This document shows, one piece after another, positions 10,904 through 23,417 of a stretch of 64,000 bases of DNA. Each line of letters starts with the position of its first letter. Positions within the stretch are counted from its first letter, which is position 1. A model generated the notes under the pieces. That model was not told the DNA's origin and ran no database searches. It saw only the letters and a list, made by a program, of their open reading frames with translations. This stretch comes from Paramecium sonneborni (taxonomy: Eukaryota > Ciliophora > Oligohymenophorea > Peniculida > Parameciidae): positions 253,272-317,271 of the forward strand of contig CAJJDN010000020.1 of assembly GCA_905182985.1 (NCBI GenBank). The letters are read 5' to 3'. A program made the translations under genes and the position numbers.

Positions 10904-13900
10904 ATGGATGTTTCAAGACCAATGACTACTCCTACAAAATCTATTTTTTCTGATTATTTATAAAGATAGAGTCAAAGTTAAAGTAGATTACATCTCAGAA
11001 CTTTAGGTGAATCAAAGAATGAAGAAACAAAAAAAATATTATCGGATTTCGTTGAATAAAGTAAACAAAGATAATGTAAGAGCAATAAAATTTTTAGAAA
11101 CCAGTTAATTTTTAAATTCTAGATAGAGATCTTCTTAAGAAATGTTATAAAGTATAGTGTCTCATTCATCCTCTACAAATAAATTTTATGTGCCATTTAA
11201 ATCAGATTTTGCTAAAAGAAAAAATAATTCTTTAGGTTGTATAGAAAAGGTTGGATCCACATCTAGAATTGGAAATAGAAGATAATAAATTATTTAAACT
11301 GAATAATTCTTTCAATCTTAAATTACACCATTAAATAGGTTAGAATATTTAGATAAAATGTAAGATTTCATTACAGAAATATTAACAGAAGAATTTAAAG
11401 AAATTTCTTCATTGTTTACAACTTTCATGAAATAATACTAATTATTCATAGATGATTATTAATTAAAATTATCTATAAAAGAATAATAACTTGAGTTAAA
11501 TAATCTAACAGAATTTGAAAGAATGAGTAGTAAATACTCAAAAACTAGTCAAGAATTTGAAAATTAAATTAAATTGCTAAATTAAAATGAAGAACAATAT
11601 AAAATTGATATTCATAAATTAAGAACTGAAATCTTAGATTAAGGTCGTAAATTTAAAGATCTACGTTAAAGATATGAACTTAAATAGAGAGAAATTGAAA
11701 TTAAAAATAAAAAAATTAAAACTCTTGAATGTGACATCTAATCTTAACAAAAGAAAATTCAATATTATGAGAATAAGCTTCAATAAACTTTTGGAAAAGA
11801 ATAGATGACTGATATCAAATAATCTTATTAAGAAAACTTTTAGAAAAAGAACAGTACTTCTAATGTAAACATTTAGTAGATAGCATCTAATAATAATTTG
11901 ATACCTTATAGAAATAGTATAAAAAAAGTAAGTATAGTTACTATTTTAAATTAACCAAATAATTAACCACCTGATTTATTGAAAAAGAAATCAACAACTC
12001 AAAAGTCTGATTCAAGTATAGAATAATTAGAAGAAGAGGTTGAAGAATAAGATAAATTAAATCAAATAGAATTAAATTATGATAGAATAATTGAATATAG
12101 AACATCTGAAGCTCAAGTAGAGTATGATTTATTAGATATGTATTGTAAAACACTTGATACATAAACTGAATTAACTATGATAGGTGTTAATTATGATTCA
12201 TTAAAATAAGACAATCTTGAAAATGCTATAAAATATACTGAATTTATTTAAGATGTTAATAATAAAGGAGAATCTAAATCAGATTAAAATTTAGATAAAA
12301 TGCTTGATCTATTATTAAAAGATGCAGAAGATACAGCTAAATTAAATGGAATTCAAAATATAGACACTAAAATTCAAAGTAATAAAAGGCTTTCTGTATT
12401 AGGAGGGGTATCAAAAGATTCAATCAATTTTGATGATAGCTCTTTATAAATATAAAAAATTAAATAGAAAAAAGAGTAATAAATTAAGTAATTAAATTCG
12501 TTTTTTAATTACTCTAAAACTAGGCTAGCTGAATTGTCTGATGATATTGATCAAAAGAAAATCAGTATAGTTTCACTATAATTTTAGAATGAAAATTTAT
12601 CTAATCAAATTAAATAACTACAAGATGAAGTTCAAAAATTAAAAATTTAATCTATAGATGATAGAATTATGATATAAGATTTAAAGATCAAATAAGAAAA
12701 TTCATCTAATCTTTAACATATAAATATTGAATAAAGTCTAATTTCTTCATAGCCTTCATATTAACATAACGAACATAAATAAACAAAATAATAATAACAA
12801 GTCAAAAAAGGAATAAAAAATAGAACACCATAATTAGGTTAAAAGGTAATATATAAATTTTTATAGTAGGTTACAATATCTTATGATTTTTAAAAAAATT
12901 AGTCAAAACTATTAATAGATAAAATCAAGGCCAAAAACATGTAAAAATTTACGAATTTTTTACCTTTAAAAGCAGTCCTTAAATATATAAATACATTATA
13001 TTTTGATAAGATTCATAATCAGAAAGAATAAAAATAATTAAAAGATTAGGATATGTCTGCATTTATTTATAATTATTATATGCAATAATTTGGATATACG
13101 AAAGTGACAGAGTAACGTTTTATGATTTTAGTTCTATCTATTAAAAAGAACATAAAGTTAGTGAGGGTCAATGTATTTGCTAAATTTATGGGTTTATTTG
13201 AAGAAAATTCAAATTACAGTGCAAATGAGTAATAACGTTACTTAGAAGCTTTAGAGTATGTTACCAATTAATAAAATTTGGGGATTACAATAAAAGATAA
13301 TGAATCAGAATCAAGATATTTTATTCCATATGTAAGAGCATTGTCATATTTATCCTAACTTTAATAGTACAATTTTTCTTAAGAAGAATTTAATTATTTA
13401 AAATCAGAATTTGAAGAGTTAAAAGAAAACGATCCAAAAGGATAGAATAAGTTAGGAATAATAGATTTTGATTTAATGATGATTAGAGTATTGTAGATAT
13501 TTAGGAATAATGTTGAGAAGACAAAAGCATATGTTATAAATGCATTTGCTGCAAGTGATTTAGATGGAAATGGAATGTGTAATATTGATGAATGGCTTTT
13601 GTTAAATAGACATATTGAAGGAGAGAAATATGATGAAGATAAATTAGTAGATGCATTTGAAGAAAATGCAGATTTAATAATTGAAGAAGAAAAAAATTTA
13701 TCTTTTGAAACTTTTTCAATTTTATGCATGAGTTTAGAATTATTTAGTGATTCAGCTTAAAATAAATTCTTAAAAGTACGAAGTAAGAATTATAAATAAT
13801 TTTAGATAATTAAGATGCACAAATTAGATTTTAATAACTTTAAGCTATGTGGCCAGAAGAGTTTACAAAATGTTTGCAAAAGTTAAGTGCATCTGAACTA

Positions 13901-14026
13901 GAAGAATAGGAAAAATAAAAATGGAATACAATATTAAATGTTCTCAACGATAAAATATTATCCAATCCTTAATAAAATAAGCCTTTGCTAATTGCACACA
14001 AAATTTTTATTGAAGAAATTAAATGA
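10904..14026 (+). CDS. Coiled-coil protein with C-terminal EF-hand (tandem copy 2)
   Basis: About 1018 aa, with introns of 22, 21 and 23 nt at positions matching copy 1. The C-terminal 350 residues are close to copy 1 (shared blocks such as TISYDFQKNQSKLL and KDQDMSA.IYNYY, and the same EF loop DLDGNGMCNIDE). The coiled-coil half has diverged strongly in sequence but not in character. Same gene order, strand and intron sites indicate an old tandem duplication. Role inferred only as Ca2+-binding scaffold. Confidence 0.8.
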
Positions 14027-14057
14027 TTATTAAATTTTGCCATTTTATAATTAAATA

Positions 14058-14698
14058 ATGTTTAATAAGCCTAGATCAAATTATTTAACATTAGACTTTA
14101 AAAAAGTTAATATAAAGGATGCTCAAACATCACGGCCTTAAACTAATAGAATTAATACCTCTAGAATTTATTTGAGAAAACTTAAAGCTGATGAGTATTA
14201 TTTTTATGTAATGGCAGATGCTTTACAGATAGAGAAAAAAACACCTATTAAGAGTTAACTAATTATACACATGATAAATAGATTTATAAATAAGAGTTTG
14301 AGAATGACAGAAAAAGAAAGCTCGAATAATTGAGATCCTAAGTAGAAGAATTAAAATTAGATTATGAATAAAAATAAAAAGAACTTATTTAAAGTCGTAA
14401 ATAAGTAAATAATGCTCTCAAAGGTTTAGTTAATTCACATACTAAATACAAAGATTATCAAATTGGTGATGTTAAACTTTATTAATAATATTATCGTTGT
14501 AAAACTGAAACTCCTTTTCATTTAAAAAATACTATTTATGATGCTCATAAATATCAAAATTATTATGGTAAATTGTAAAAAACTAATTTAAAACTTAATC
14601 ATCAAGTCTAATTTGCCATGATATAATATCGTAAATAATTGGAAGAATAATAGGAAAGAATTCCAAATTTTTTAAAATCTATTTAGTAAGTTTTGTGA
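14058..14698 (+). CDS. Small coiled-coil protein
   Basis: About 205 aa once a 23-nt intron near 14197 is removed; without it the frame hits TGA at once. The N-terminus is basic (MFNKPRSNYLTLDFKKV). The middle is a heptad-like coiled coil, followed by a Tyr/Lys/His-rich segment (YKDYQIGDVKLYQQYYRC). It starts 31 nt after the EF-hand gene. No family recognised; could be an axonemal or cortical component. Confidence 0.65.
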
Positions 14699-14881
14699 GA
14701 TATTTTTTTTTGTAATTTTTAAGGAATAATTTGAATTTATATATTTTGTGATTATGACATATATTAATTAGTTTTCAAAACCTACTATTTGAAATTTACT
14801 TAAGAAAAAGTAATTTTTTAATCTTGAATTCAGAATTCTCACTATTAATAAAAGATTTACAATATTTTTGTAAATTAATTA

Positions 14882-16342
14882 ATGAAATATATTAAAAAAC
14901 TTAAATTAACATTTGAGAATGAGAATTTAGAATAGCAATATTAATTAGTAAGAAAAAACTAAATCTAATAGCAAGTTTTTATTTTTATAATTGTGCTACT
15001 CTTTATTTCAAACTTAGTAGTGATTGGATTCCATTTTTTAAATCATAAGAATGAGACCTGGTATTTAAATATTGCCTTTGGCTGTTTATCAATATTTTTA
15101 TTCATTCTAATAGTAATTATGAAAAAAAATCAGTATCTATAAGAAGCTATTACAATAGCAAATATAACATTAGGTTTTTTAGAATTAAACGTTGATCCAG
15201 CAACAACCAACTATTTAGAATTTTACTCTTATGGAAATACATTTATGTAATTGTAAGCAGCATTATATATTGTTTCTAATTTTCTTCATGCTTCGATTTA
15301 AGTTTGTTTTCATTTTGTTTTACGTATGGCAATTACTGTAATTATATCATAAAGGACTGACTATCTATTAATTTTTATTGGTATAACAAGTAGTTTTATC
15401 ATATTGGTTACAATATATTTTAAAGAAAAAAATTCAAGAAAGTATTTTATATAAAATTTGAAGGAAAATTATTGGGAAAAAAATACTTCATTCATTATAT
15501 AAAAACCTTATATCACAATCAACTATCATAAGGAAAAATTAATGTTTAATTTAGTGAAAGGGAATAAGATTGAATAATTTCCTGGTTATGATAATTTTTA
15601 TTGTGAAGGATGTAATGTGAGAAAACTATTAAGATTTTATTAAATAGATAAAAATCTTACTATAGAAGATTATTTACTTAAAAAAGAAGTTAACATCTCT
15701 TAAAAACTTTTAATCACTTATAAAAAACGAAAATATTTACTAAAATTATGTAATGTGGATATCTAATAAATTCAATACTTATTAATTCTTGATAATTCCA
15801 ATATTTTATCTAAATAAGATGAAAATAGAGAAATACAATACTCAAATTTTATTGGATTTCTTAAAAATAATAAAAATTATAATCATTAATATTTCTTTAA
15901 CTGGGGTGCACAATCTCTCTTATTTTTAAACAAAAAGATTATTAAGAAAATAGAATTATAAGATTTAATGAATAAAATCCTAAAAGTTTTTAGAATTTAT
16001 ATCTATAAATAAATTTCAGTAAAAATAATAACATAAAATTAAAATACTTCTATTTTTTCATTCTATTATTAAACTAAAATATTTATGATGTAGCTTTTTG
16101 AAATAGTTTCATCAATATAACGTAAAGATCATTCATAAATATAAATGATTCTAAAAAGAAAAGGATGCGACATAATAATTAAAATTATGAACATTGACCT
16201 CTAAAAGTTCAAGTAATAATTTGATTAAAATTTCTTTTTGAAAAGCCTCAAAAGTTTATTACTTCATAAAGTGGAAATTTAAGAAGACATATATTTGCAT
16301 TTTCGAAATTATCCAATAAAATCTTTTGCATTTAATCTTTGA
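14882..16342 (+). CDS. Uncharacterised polytopic membrane protein (family A, copy 1)
   Basis: An intronless 486-aa frame. After a charged N-terminus come hydrophobic spans at roughly residues 31-51, 60-80, 115-150 (one or two spans) and 160-180. A cytosol-type domain of about 280 residues follows, opening with FYCEGCNVRKLLRFY. No kinase, cyclase or channel motif is visible. The protein at 58356-59804 (-) aligns with it end to end, including the pre-membrane LEQQYQ..R and the QLQ..LY..S.FL block, so the two define a small family. A sensor-like membrane receptor is one reading, but nothing in the sequence proves it. Confidence 0.75.
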
Positions 16343-16916
16343 AACTTTAGAGAGGAGCTGATTTCTATTTTATAAAATTTTATGATTATCTAATTATTTA
16401 ATAAAAATATTTTCCATGATGTTAATTTAAATCTTTGATTTGACAACTCAAAATAATTTAGATTAAAGTTTTGAAATTTAAATTGCAAGTCCTCCCATTA
16501 ATTCAAAATAAAATGTTTTTCTAAATTGAATTCCAAACAATTTTCATTTTAGATTAAATAATAGCACTCTCAAATAATTAAAATTCTTCAATATAAAATT
16601 ATTTAGAAATTTTATTTTTGAGTTCATCTAATTATAATTTGTAAATGCTCAATAAATTGATATATGCATAAGTAATCTCTGATATAATTTTGTCTAATTA
16701 ATGACAAGAACTAGATGAATAAAATGATCAAATTTAATTATTTAGTAAAATTAACTGAGCATTATGATTATTAGAAAACCTATTATAATGTGATAATTAT
16801 TAATATTTAAGGTAATTGATTTCTGTTTATTTCTGGCCACGTCAGCAAAATAATATATTAGTACTTATTTATTCAATTTTTTGTATGAATAATAAGTTTA
16901 ACAAAATAATAAATAA
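16343..16916. other. AT-rich region without a gene
   Basis: Only short, frequently interrupted frames on either strand. It holds the 3' flank of the membrane protein gene and the 5' flank of the bZIP gene. Confidence 0.5.
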
Positions 16917-17372
16917 ATGAATTTTATAGATTAAGATGATTGTAATATCCCTTTTGATTATGAGGATGACTTAATTTTCCCTCCATATTATGAAAATGCA
17001 GAAACACCTGAACATAGCAAATCTACTGATTTAGAATAAAAGTTCAAAAACGATAGAAAGGAAAGAATTTAAAAAAAAAGAATAGAAAAGAAATAAAAAG
17101 GAAAGTCCTAATCAAGTAATAATCTGTCAAAAGAAGAGTTACGAAAATTAAGAAATAGAAATTCTGCCTAACAGTCAAGAGATAGAAAAAAGCAATAATT
17201 TGATTCATTGATCTTAGAAAACCAAAACTATTAAATGTTACTATAACAAAAAGAATAATAAATATAATTATTAATGGAAGAGAACAATTAATAAAGATTA
17301 AAAATATAAATTTTAGAAGAATAAAAGTATTTATCATAACAATATTAATTAGTTAAAATTATAAATGCATGA
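16917..17372 (+). CDS. bZIP transcription factor (short)
   Basis: A 151-aa intronless frame with an acidic N-terminus (residues 1-40). The classic basic region LRKLRNRNSAQQSRDRKKQQ (~85-104) has the N-x7-R spacing of bZIP DNA-binding helices, and a Gln/Leu-rich zipper follows to the C-terminus. It should act as a nuclear homo- or heterodimer; partner and target are unknown. The frame could extend by splicing beyond 17372, but the zipper is already complete. Confidence 0.85.
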
Positions 17373-17431
17373 ATTGTTCCTAAGAATCAAATCATGAAAT
17401 GATAAGAGTAAATGTTATCACAAAATAAAAG

Positions 17432-17935
17432 ATGATGAATTATGGTTTATTATCTTTATTGGCAATTACTTGTATTTTATCAATTGTAAGTAATGATTAC
17501 GAATTTTCACCAAAACCTATATCTTTACACTAAATTTCGGATTAAAAATATGACTTTTTAGCTCCTAAATAATAGTTTTCTAACTCAACATAATTGGCAC
17601 TTTACAATCATTTATCTATACCAGAACATTAGCATAATAATCAAACACTTTTTTATAATTGTACAGGAAATGAGAAGGAATGTCAAACATTTTTAAATAT
17701 CATAAAGGCTGAAAATGCTAATAATTTATATTTTGTAAATGATGCTTCAGATCATTTACCTGCTGAATAAGATCATCATTTTGATAAAGGGGAAGATGTT
17801 TATTTAATCAAAATTAAATAAGATGATGAAGATAATTTTATGATATTTAGAGCTAGATGTTAAATAACTGAAAGTAACAAATTATTGTTTGAAAGAGATA
17901 GTTACGATTCTTATAACAATAGCTTATAATACTGA
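17432..17935 (+). CDS. Small predicted secreted protein
   Basis: A 167-aa intronless frame starting with a good signal peptide (MMNYGLLSLLAITCILSIVS). The mature part is acidic, with four cysteines and two N-glycosylation-like sites (NST and NCT). It has no recognisable fold. It lies 59 nt after the bZIP gene on the same strand. It could be secreted, lodged in a secretory granule or lumenal. Confidence 0.6.
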
Positions 17936-18121
17936 TTTTTACTCTCTTCATTTTATTATTTTTCTATATTTTTGTTTAATTATTAAAAATTCTTAAATAT
18001 CTAAAAATTCTAGATAGTATCATTATTTTATTTACAATATTTATATACTTAGATTATAGAAGTAGTAGTTATTTAAATGTAAAAACTAATACTATAATCT
18101 CATTAATTGATTATTAATAAA

Positions 18122-18599
18122 ATGATTAAAGTTTTTTTAATTGTAAGTAGTAGTGGAAAAATTCGTATTCGTCGTTTTTATGATGAAGTAGAATGTATTA
18201 TACTTTTATAAATTAGTTGCTAGATAATAATAAATTGAATAAAAATTAATTGTGTTGACTAGTAAACTAAGTCCAAATAGTTGCAATTTCTTTAAGGATT
18301 TGGATGGAATATATGATAAAAAATGTAAAATTGTAATGAGATTTTTTGGAACTTTATATTTTATTGCAGTGATCGATGAAGATGAATCAGAATTAGGTGT
18401 ACTTGATCTGATTTAAAATATTGTTGATTTAATGGATAAGATCTTTGATAATGCTTGCGAACTTGATGTCCTTTATCATCCAGATAAAATGAATGCTTTA
18501 ATTGATGAAATTATTGTTGCAGGCATTGTAGTTGAAACAAATATTATGGATATCCAAGAAGCACTTAAATAACAAGAAACTCAAATTAAAAATAAATGA
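18122..18599 (+). CDS. AP-3 complex sigma subunit
   Basis: The small chain of the AP-3 adaptor, which sorts cargo from endosomes or Golgi to lysosome-related organelles. A 22-nt intron near residue 25 gives 151 aa. Diagnostic segments are MIKVFLIVSSSGKIRIRRFY at the start, RFFGTLYFIAVIDEDESELG and CELDVLYHPDKM, ending in IVVETNIMDIQEAL. The ESELGVLDLIQ block distinguishes sigma-3 from AP-1 and AP-2 sigma chains. Confidence 0.88.
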
Positions 18600-18731
18600 G
18601 TTTATATTATTTAGACACATCCAAAAATATATAAATATTGAAGTCATCATATTTTGAATTCTTATCTGAATAAATTGCTTAAGTGAACATTCAAAATAAA
18701 AATAATTTGCATTATATATATTTTCCTAAAA

Positions 18732-19598
18732 ATGAATTGTCATAAATGCATCTTTGCTATTGCTAAATTCAATCATCTTAAAGACTATTATGCTGTACTC
18801 AATATTACTTAAACAAATGATTAAAATACAATCAAGAAAGCTTATTATGCTTTAGCAAAGAAATTTCATCCAGATCTAAATTAAGGAAGAGAAGAAAAGT
18901 TTAAAGAAGTCAATGAAGCTTATGAAGTTTTAATTTTGAATACTTCTATAGATTCTCTCTGATGAAAATGCGAAAAGAGATTATGATAATATGAGAAATT
19001 TTGGATCAAATTAATAAAGCTCATAACATTCTGAGTAATATTAAGATCCTCGTAGAAATTATGCTAATCAATAATAATAAACTTATCGTACTAATTCAAA
19101 TTATAAGTATAATAAAATATTAATAAAGTTAAAAATGGAATACTAGAACAGCATATGAATAAGCTTTTAAATAAGCTTCATCAAATTTCTACTATTAACA
19201 ATAATAATAATAATAATATTAACAGAAGGGATCCAGAAATAATTATGATGAAGAAATGAGGAGAAGAGAAGAAGCCTTGAATTAATTTGCTTAAGAAGCT
19301 TTGTTAAGGAAACAACGTGAATATTAAGCTAGACAATAATATTATGAATAAGAAAAGCGAAAAAGTTAATTTTATAATGAAAGGGAAAGAGAGGCTTATG
19401 AAGACTATATAAGATAAAGAGAATATGAATAATATTAAAGAGAAAAATTTGTAATTAAATAAATCTAATTCTTAGGAAGAATATCAAAATAAAGCCAAAA
19501 ATTTTGAAGAAAGTGTTGAAAATATATAAAAAAATTGGAATTAAATTAAATCAAATGTTACTTCCTTATGGAATTCTATTAAAGGAAAAAAAGATTGA
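18732..19598 (+). CDS. DnaJ-domain (J) protein
   Basis: Three introns (25, 22, 25 nt) give about 264 aa. The J domain spans roughly residues 15-80: DYYAVLNI, the catalytic HPD in KKFHPDLN, and FKEVNEAYEILSDENAKRDYD. It would recruit and stimulate an Hsp70. The rest is Gln/Tyr/Arg-rich low-complexity and helical sequence, with no Cys-rich zinc domain and no typical C-terminal peptide-binding domain, so it is a type III J protein. The first 14 residues (MNCHKCIFAIAKFN) could be a short targeting segment; location is not clear. Confidence 0.88.
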
Positions 19599-20484
19599 AA
19601 TATCATAATATTTAATATCATCTGAAATAATATTCATAATTCTTATCTGCAAGTGAGAAACTTTGCTTTACACCTTAATCTTCATCCTTTAAATCATCAC
19701 AATTTTGTCAACTTAAATATTGAACAATCCGATTTAACTATCTTAACAATTAAATTTATATCATGATTATAATTTAACTTGTTTTAATTTATGAAATATT
19801 TTAAAAACTTTTTTATTCATTTTTCATAATTTACAAATTAAAATTTTAAGAATTTTTTTAGATTTAGAAATAATTTTATTTTTTTAATTACTACTTAATT
19901 TTTCATAGGGTTCTATAGATATAATATATAGATAAATTTTCTATTTAATTTTATAGATTAAATCTTAAAAAGATAAAAAAACAAATCTATTTATCTTTGC
20001 AAAGGTTTAAATTAATTCGAACTATTTAAATTATCTTTTGAATATGATTTAAAATTCTTCATTAAATAATCTTTTAGAGTAATATAGTTTACAAAGTAGC
20101 AACTCAATAATTAGAAAAGTCAGTAATAAATTATTTTATAAAAAGGCTTTAATAGAATTTAAATGGAATGAGAAATTAAAATAGGTTAGATCTGCAAAGA
20201 GATAAATTTTCTTATAAAGATAGTGTTTAAAAACATTAACAAAAGACATTATTTTTTTAAAGTATAAAATGTTGAAAAGAGATAAAAAAAAACTATTTTT
20301 CTTCAAACTTTATAAAAATATCGAATTAAAAATGGATATCTTTATTTAAATAGGTTTTATAATTTAGAATTACAAAAAGAAAGTGGATACATATTTTTGT
20401 TTAATATATAATTAATATTCAATCATTATTAAAGACTGTGAGAATTAGGTATCATTATAAATAAATTATAGTAAATATATTCAA
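19599..20484. other. AT-rich region with an open frame continuous with the next gene
   Basis: No gene is obvious, but from an ATG at 20044 a frame stays open to and through the start proposed at 20485. It encodes a Lys/Phe/Leu-rich sequence. With only one stop codon such frames arise by chance in AT-rich DNA, so it was not called coding. Confidence 0.4.
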
Positions 20485-20963
20485 ATGAGCAAAACCTCCT
20501 TTGGTGAATTGCTTTAATCTGATCAGAGCCAAGAGAGTTAATCAGAATCATCAGAGTTTAAAGTTGATTTACGTAAACAAAGAGGTAGTTAAACAGCCAA
20601 TGCTGACGCTAAACGTTACCATAAAATTCCATTAAAAACACAAATTTTATTGTTTTAGATGGTCTTTTCTTAAGGAAAACGAATAAAACAGGTAATAACC
20701 AAATATTCTATATTTAGGTTGCGAAATCATTAGGAATGAATTACTCAAGTGCAAAGTCTTTGATCCATTATTACAAAAATGCTAAAAGACCTATACCTAC
20801 TGCTATATCTAGCATAATAAATTTAAATAAAACATGTGGTTTCAAGAAATTGAGAAAAGGTAATGATAATTTTTTCGTTGACATATAATTAAAAAAAAAA
20901 AGTATTAGAAAATACAATTATCATCAACGATTAAAGGAAGAACAAAGCAAATGTACCAAATGA
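20485..20963 (+). CDS. Small HTH (homeodomain-like) protein
   Basis: 150 aa with one 26-nt intron. Residues ~50-95 read IPLKTQILLFQMVFSQGKRI and then VAKSLGMNYSSAKSLIHYY. This is a helix-turn-helix in which the second part looks like a recognition helix (as in Psq/CENP-B-type or transposase-derived HTHs). The remainder is basic, with Ser/Gln-rich ends. A DNA-binding role is inferred from this pattern only. Confidence 0.55.
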
Positions 20964-21617
20964 GTTCAAAGGAAATTGATTTGTTATTATTTTACATCTA
21001 ATTTCCTCTTTTACAAATTTTAAAAATATTTATTTAGATAAAATGTTTTTGAAATTTGAATCTAAGCAATCCTCGAAAAATATTATTTTTATTGTATTTA
21101 TTCATTTTTTATAATAATTTCCTGTATACGAATTTTGCATCAATAACGCTTTTTAATAAATGAAAACATCACAATCTGAATTATAAAAATTAATTATCTA
21201 AAAATATATTGTAATTTAAATAAATTGCTGTATATTTGAATAATCATAATTTATCACCTTTTTCTTTTTATTATCATAGAAAATTTGATCTATAAAGCTA
21301 TTTCAAATAATTTATATGTAAAATAATGCTAACTTAATACGAAGTTGTAAATACAAATATTTTGATGAAAAATAAATAATACTTCAAATTTTTAATTTAG
21401 AAATAAATATGATAACTTTGTATATAATATTAATTAAGGCTTGCTTTACATAATGCTCAAGATGCAACTCATAAAAAAGTATATTAGAAATAATTAAAAT
21501 TCTTATTAAGAAGTTTTATTGAGTTATACTTTTTTTTCAAAATTTAGGTTATTTTCTGATTATTTCTTTTTCTCTTAACAAAAAAATTTCGAATTTAAAA
21601 ACTTAATAAATAAATAT
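20964..21617. other. AT-rich region without a gene
   Basis: Homopolymer-rich sequence with no frame longer than a few dozen codons that looks coding on either strand. Confidence 0.5.
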
Positions 21618-22594
21618 ATGTTTTTATTTTTTATAATACCTATTGTTTTTACAAGTGAAAATTATCAAATTCCTTCTTATTTTGGATCGAAAGAGATGGA
21701 TTTTCTATTAAGAAACAGTATATTGAATGGAAATTTAAGTTCTTTTTATTGGCATCCAAGTATTTCTAAGAATGAGAATTCTTCTAAATTTTACTTAGGC
21801 TATAAAAATGCAATATTTGAAATAGATTAAGGTGAGGATAGATGTATATTTAGAAAATAGAAGTAAAATAATAGCAGGATCTCCAACAGGAAAAGCAGGA
21901 TTTAGAGATGGTGATTCTAAGAGTTCTCTATTTAATAATATCAAGAGTGTTATTTATTTTAGTAAAAATGATACTTTGGCAAAGTAAGAATAGACAAAAT
22001 AAACAATAATTTTAAAAAATAATGAAACAGATTGTTTATCTGTTGATTTTTCAAACTATACATTATGTTTAGATTTAATAAGTGATCCAGTAGATCCATA
22101 TAGAATAAAAGATGTATATTAAGAGTATTAGGTATCATAAGAGGAGTATAGTGAATATCTATATATTGTTGATTCTGGAAATCATTGTATAAGATAAATA
22201 GATTTATAAAGAAAAATAACAAAAACTATTGCTGGTATATGTGGATAGAGGTAGCTCTTTGATTAATAAAATTAGTGGTTTTAAAGATGGTTTATTTGGA
22301 ATGAACTTATTTAACGAACCAGATTAAATGGGTATTGATGTTTTAGGAAACATTTTTGTTAATGATTTTAAAAATCATTTTATTAGAATGATAACATTAG
22401 ATAGATATGTGTATACATTAATAAGTGGAAGTTGTAGATAAGATTTGAGGTATTCAGATATCTAATATGATAAATTGAATTTAAAGAGAGTTATTTGTTT
22501 AAAAAAATGGATCAAAACATCAGGAAAACCATCAGATCACTTAGTAGTTTAAAATTACAATATATGTACTTAACATATAATAGATTGTTAATGA
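21618..22594 (+). CDS. NHL-repeat-like secreted or membrane-anchored protein
   Basis: Two introns (22 and 25 nt) give about 309 aa. The N-terminus MFLFFIIPIVFTSENYQIPS resembles a signal peptide. The body has NHL-type beta-propeller signatures: IIAGSPTGKAGFRDGDS, YLYIVDSGNHCIRQIDL, ITKTIAGICGQ and IFVNDFKNHFIRMI. Only two or three blades are visible, fewer than the usual six. Coding-like sequence continues from 22595 to 23043 in another frame, so the true 3' end may be further on. Confidence 0.65.
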
Positions 22595-23043
22595 TTAATT
22601 ATCAAAACATATAATTTAGTTAAAATTATGACTTTCCATAATAACCATCAACTAAACTTCCTTTGATAATAGATCTCTAAAACTCAAGATATCATTAGAT
22701 CAAAAATCATAAGGCTCAATCTAAGTCTATGCAGTAAAATTAAAGAAAAAATAATTATAATCAAAACAGCATCATAACAGATGTGAATGAAATTATTAAA
22801 TAATATCATGTTTCAATGTTTAAGGAACAAGAAGAAAGGTCTTGGAAAAATCAAAAAAAAACCAAATTCATATTGTTATAAGAAAAAAAAAACAACGATA
22901 ATAAATTCATAACTTCTTATCAATTACTTGAACTACGATTAAAACAACATTAAATTTAGAAAGATAAATCAAAAATATTTATTAATGGAAATAGATTATA
23001 AACAATAAGTGATATTACATATAGCACAATTAATAAAGAATGA
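22595..23043 (+). other. Coding-like sequence out of frame with the NHL gene
   Basis: A frame ending at TGA 23041-23043 reads as a Gln/Lys/Asn-rich hydrophilic protein. To join it to the NHL gene an intron of length 3n+2 would be needed, and no GT..AG pair of suitable size gives that. It may be the gene's real C-terminus after a frameshift, or a separate gene whose start is not seen. Confidence 0.35.
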
Positions 23044-23417
23044 AAATGAAATATAAATTAAATATATGAAAATTTATTGTTTCAGTTTTTATTTGAAAAA
23101 AAAGTTTTCTTTATTATATTGATGCTTTTATTGATATAGATAGGATTACTGATTTTCAATCTATCATATTATTTTTTGATTTTAAATCATTAATTAATCC
23201 TTATTCTGTCTTGAAAGTAGAAAAAATTATTCAAAAAAATTTCTTGAATATAAATTTGATTTAGATATAATTCATATAAAGAATTAATGTATTAAATAGA
23301 AAATTTTCAAATTATTTTATATTAAGCTTATGAAAAGAATTAGAAGATCATTTTGTATATTATGGAAAATTTATGATCAATTTATAAAATATATTTTTTT
23401 TTTGAGTTTATAAGATG

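Noticed and set aside
10535..12162. Minus-strand hydrophobic ORFs in the EF-hand genes
   Set aside because: Antisense of AT-rich Lys/Glu codons gives Phe/Leu/Ile runs; the plus strand carries the conserved proteins.
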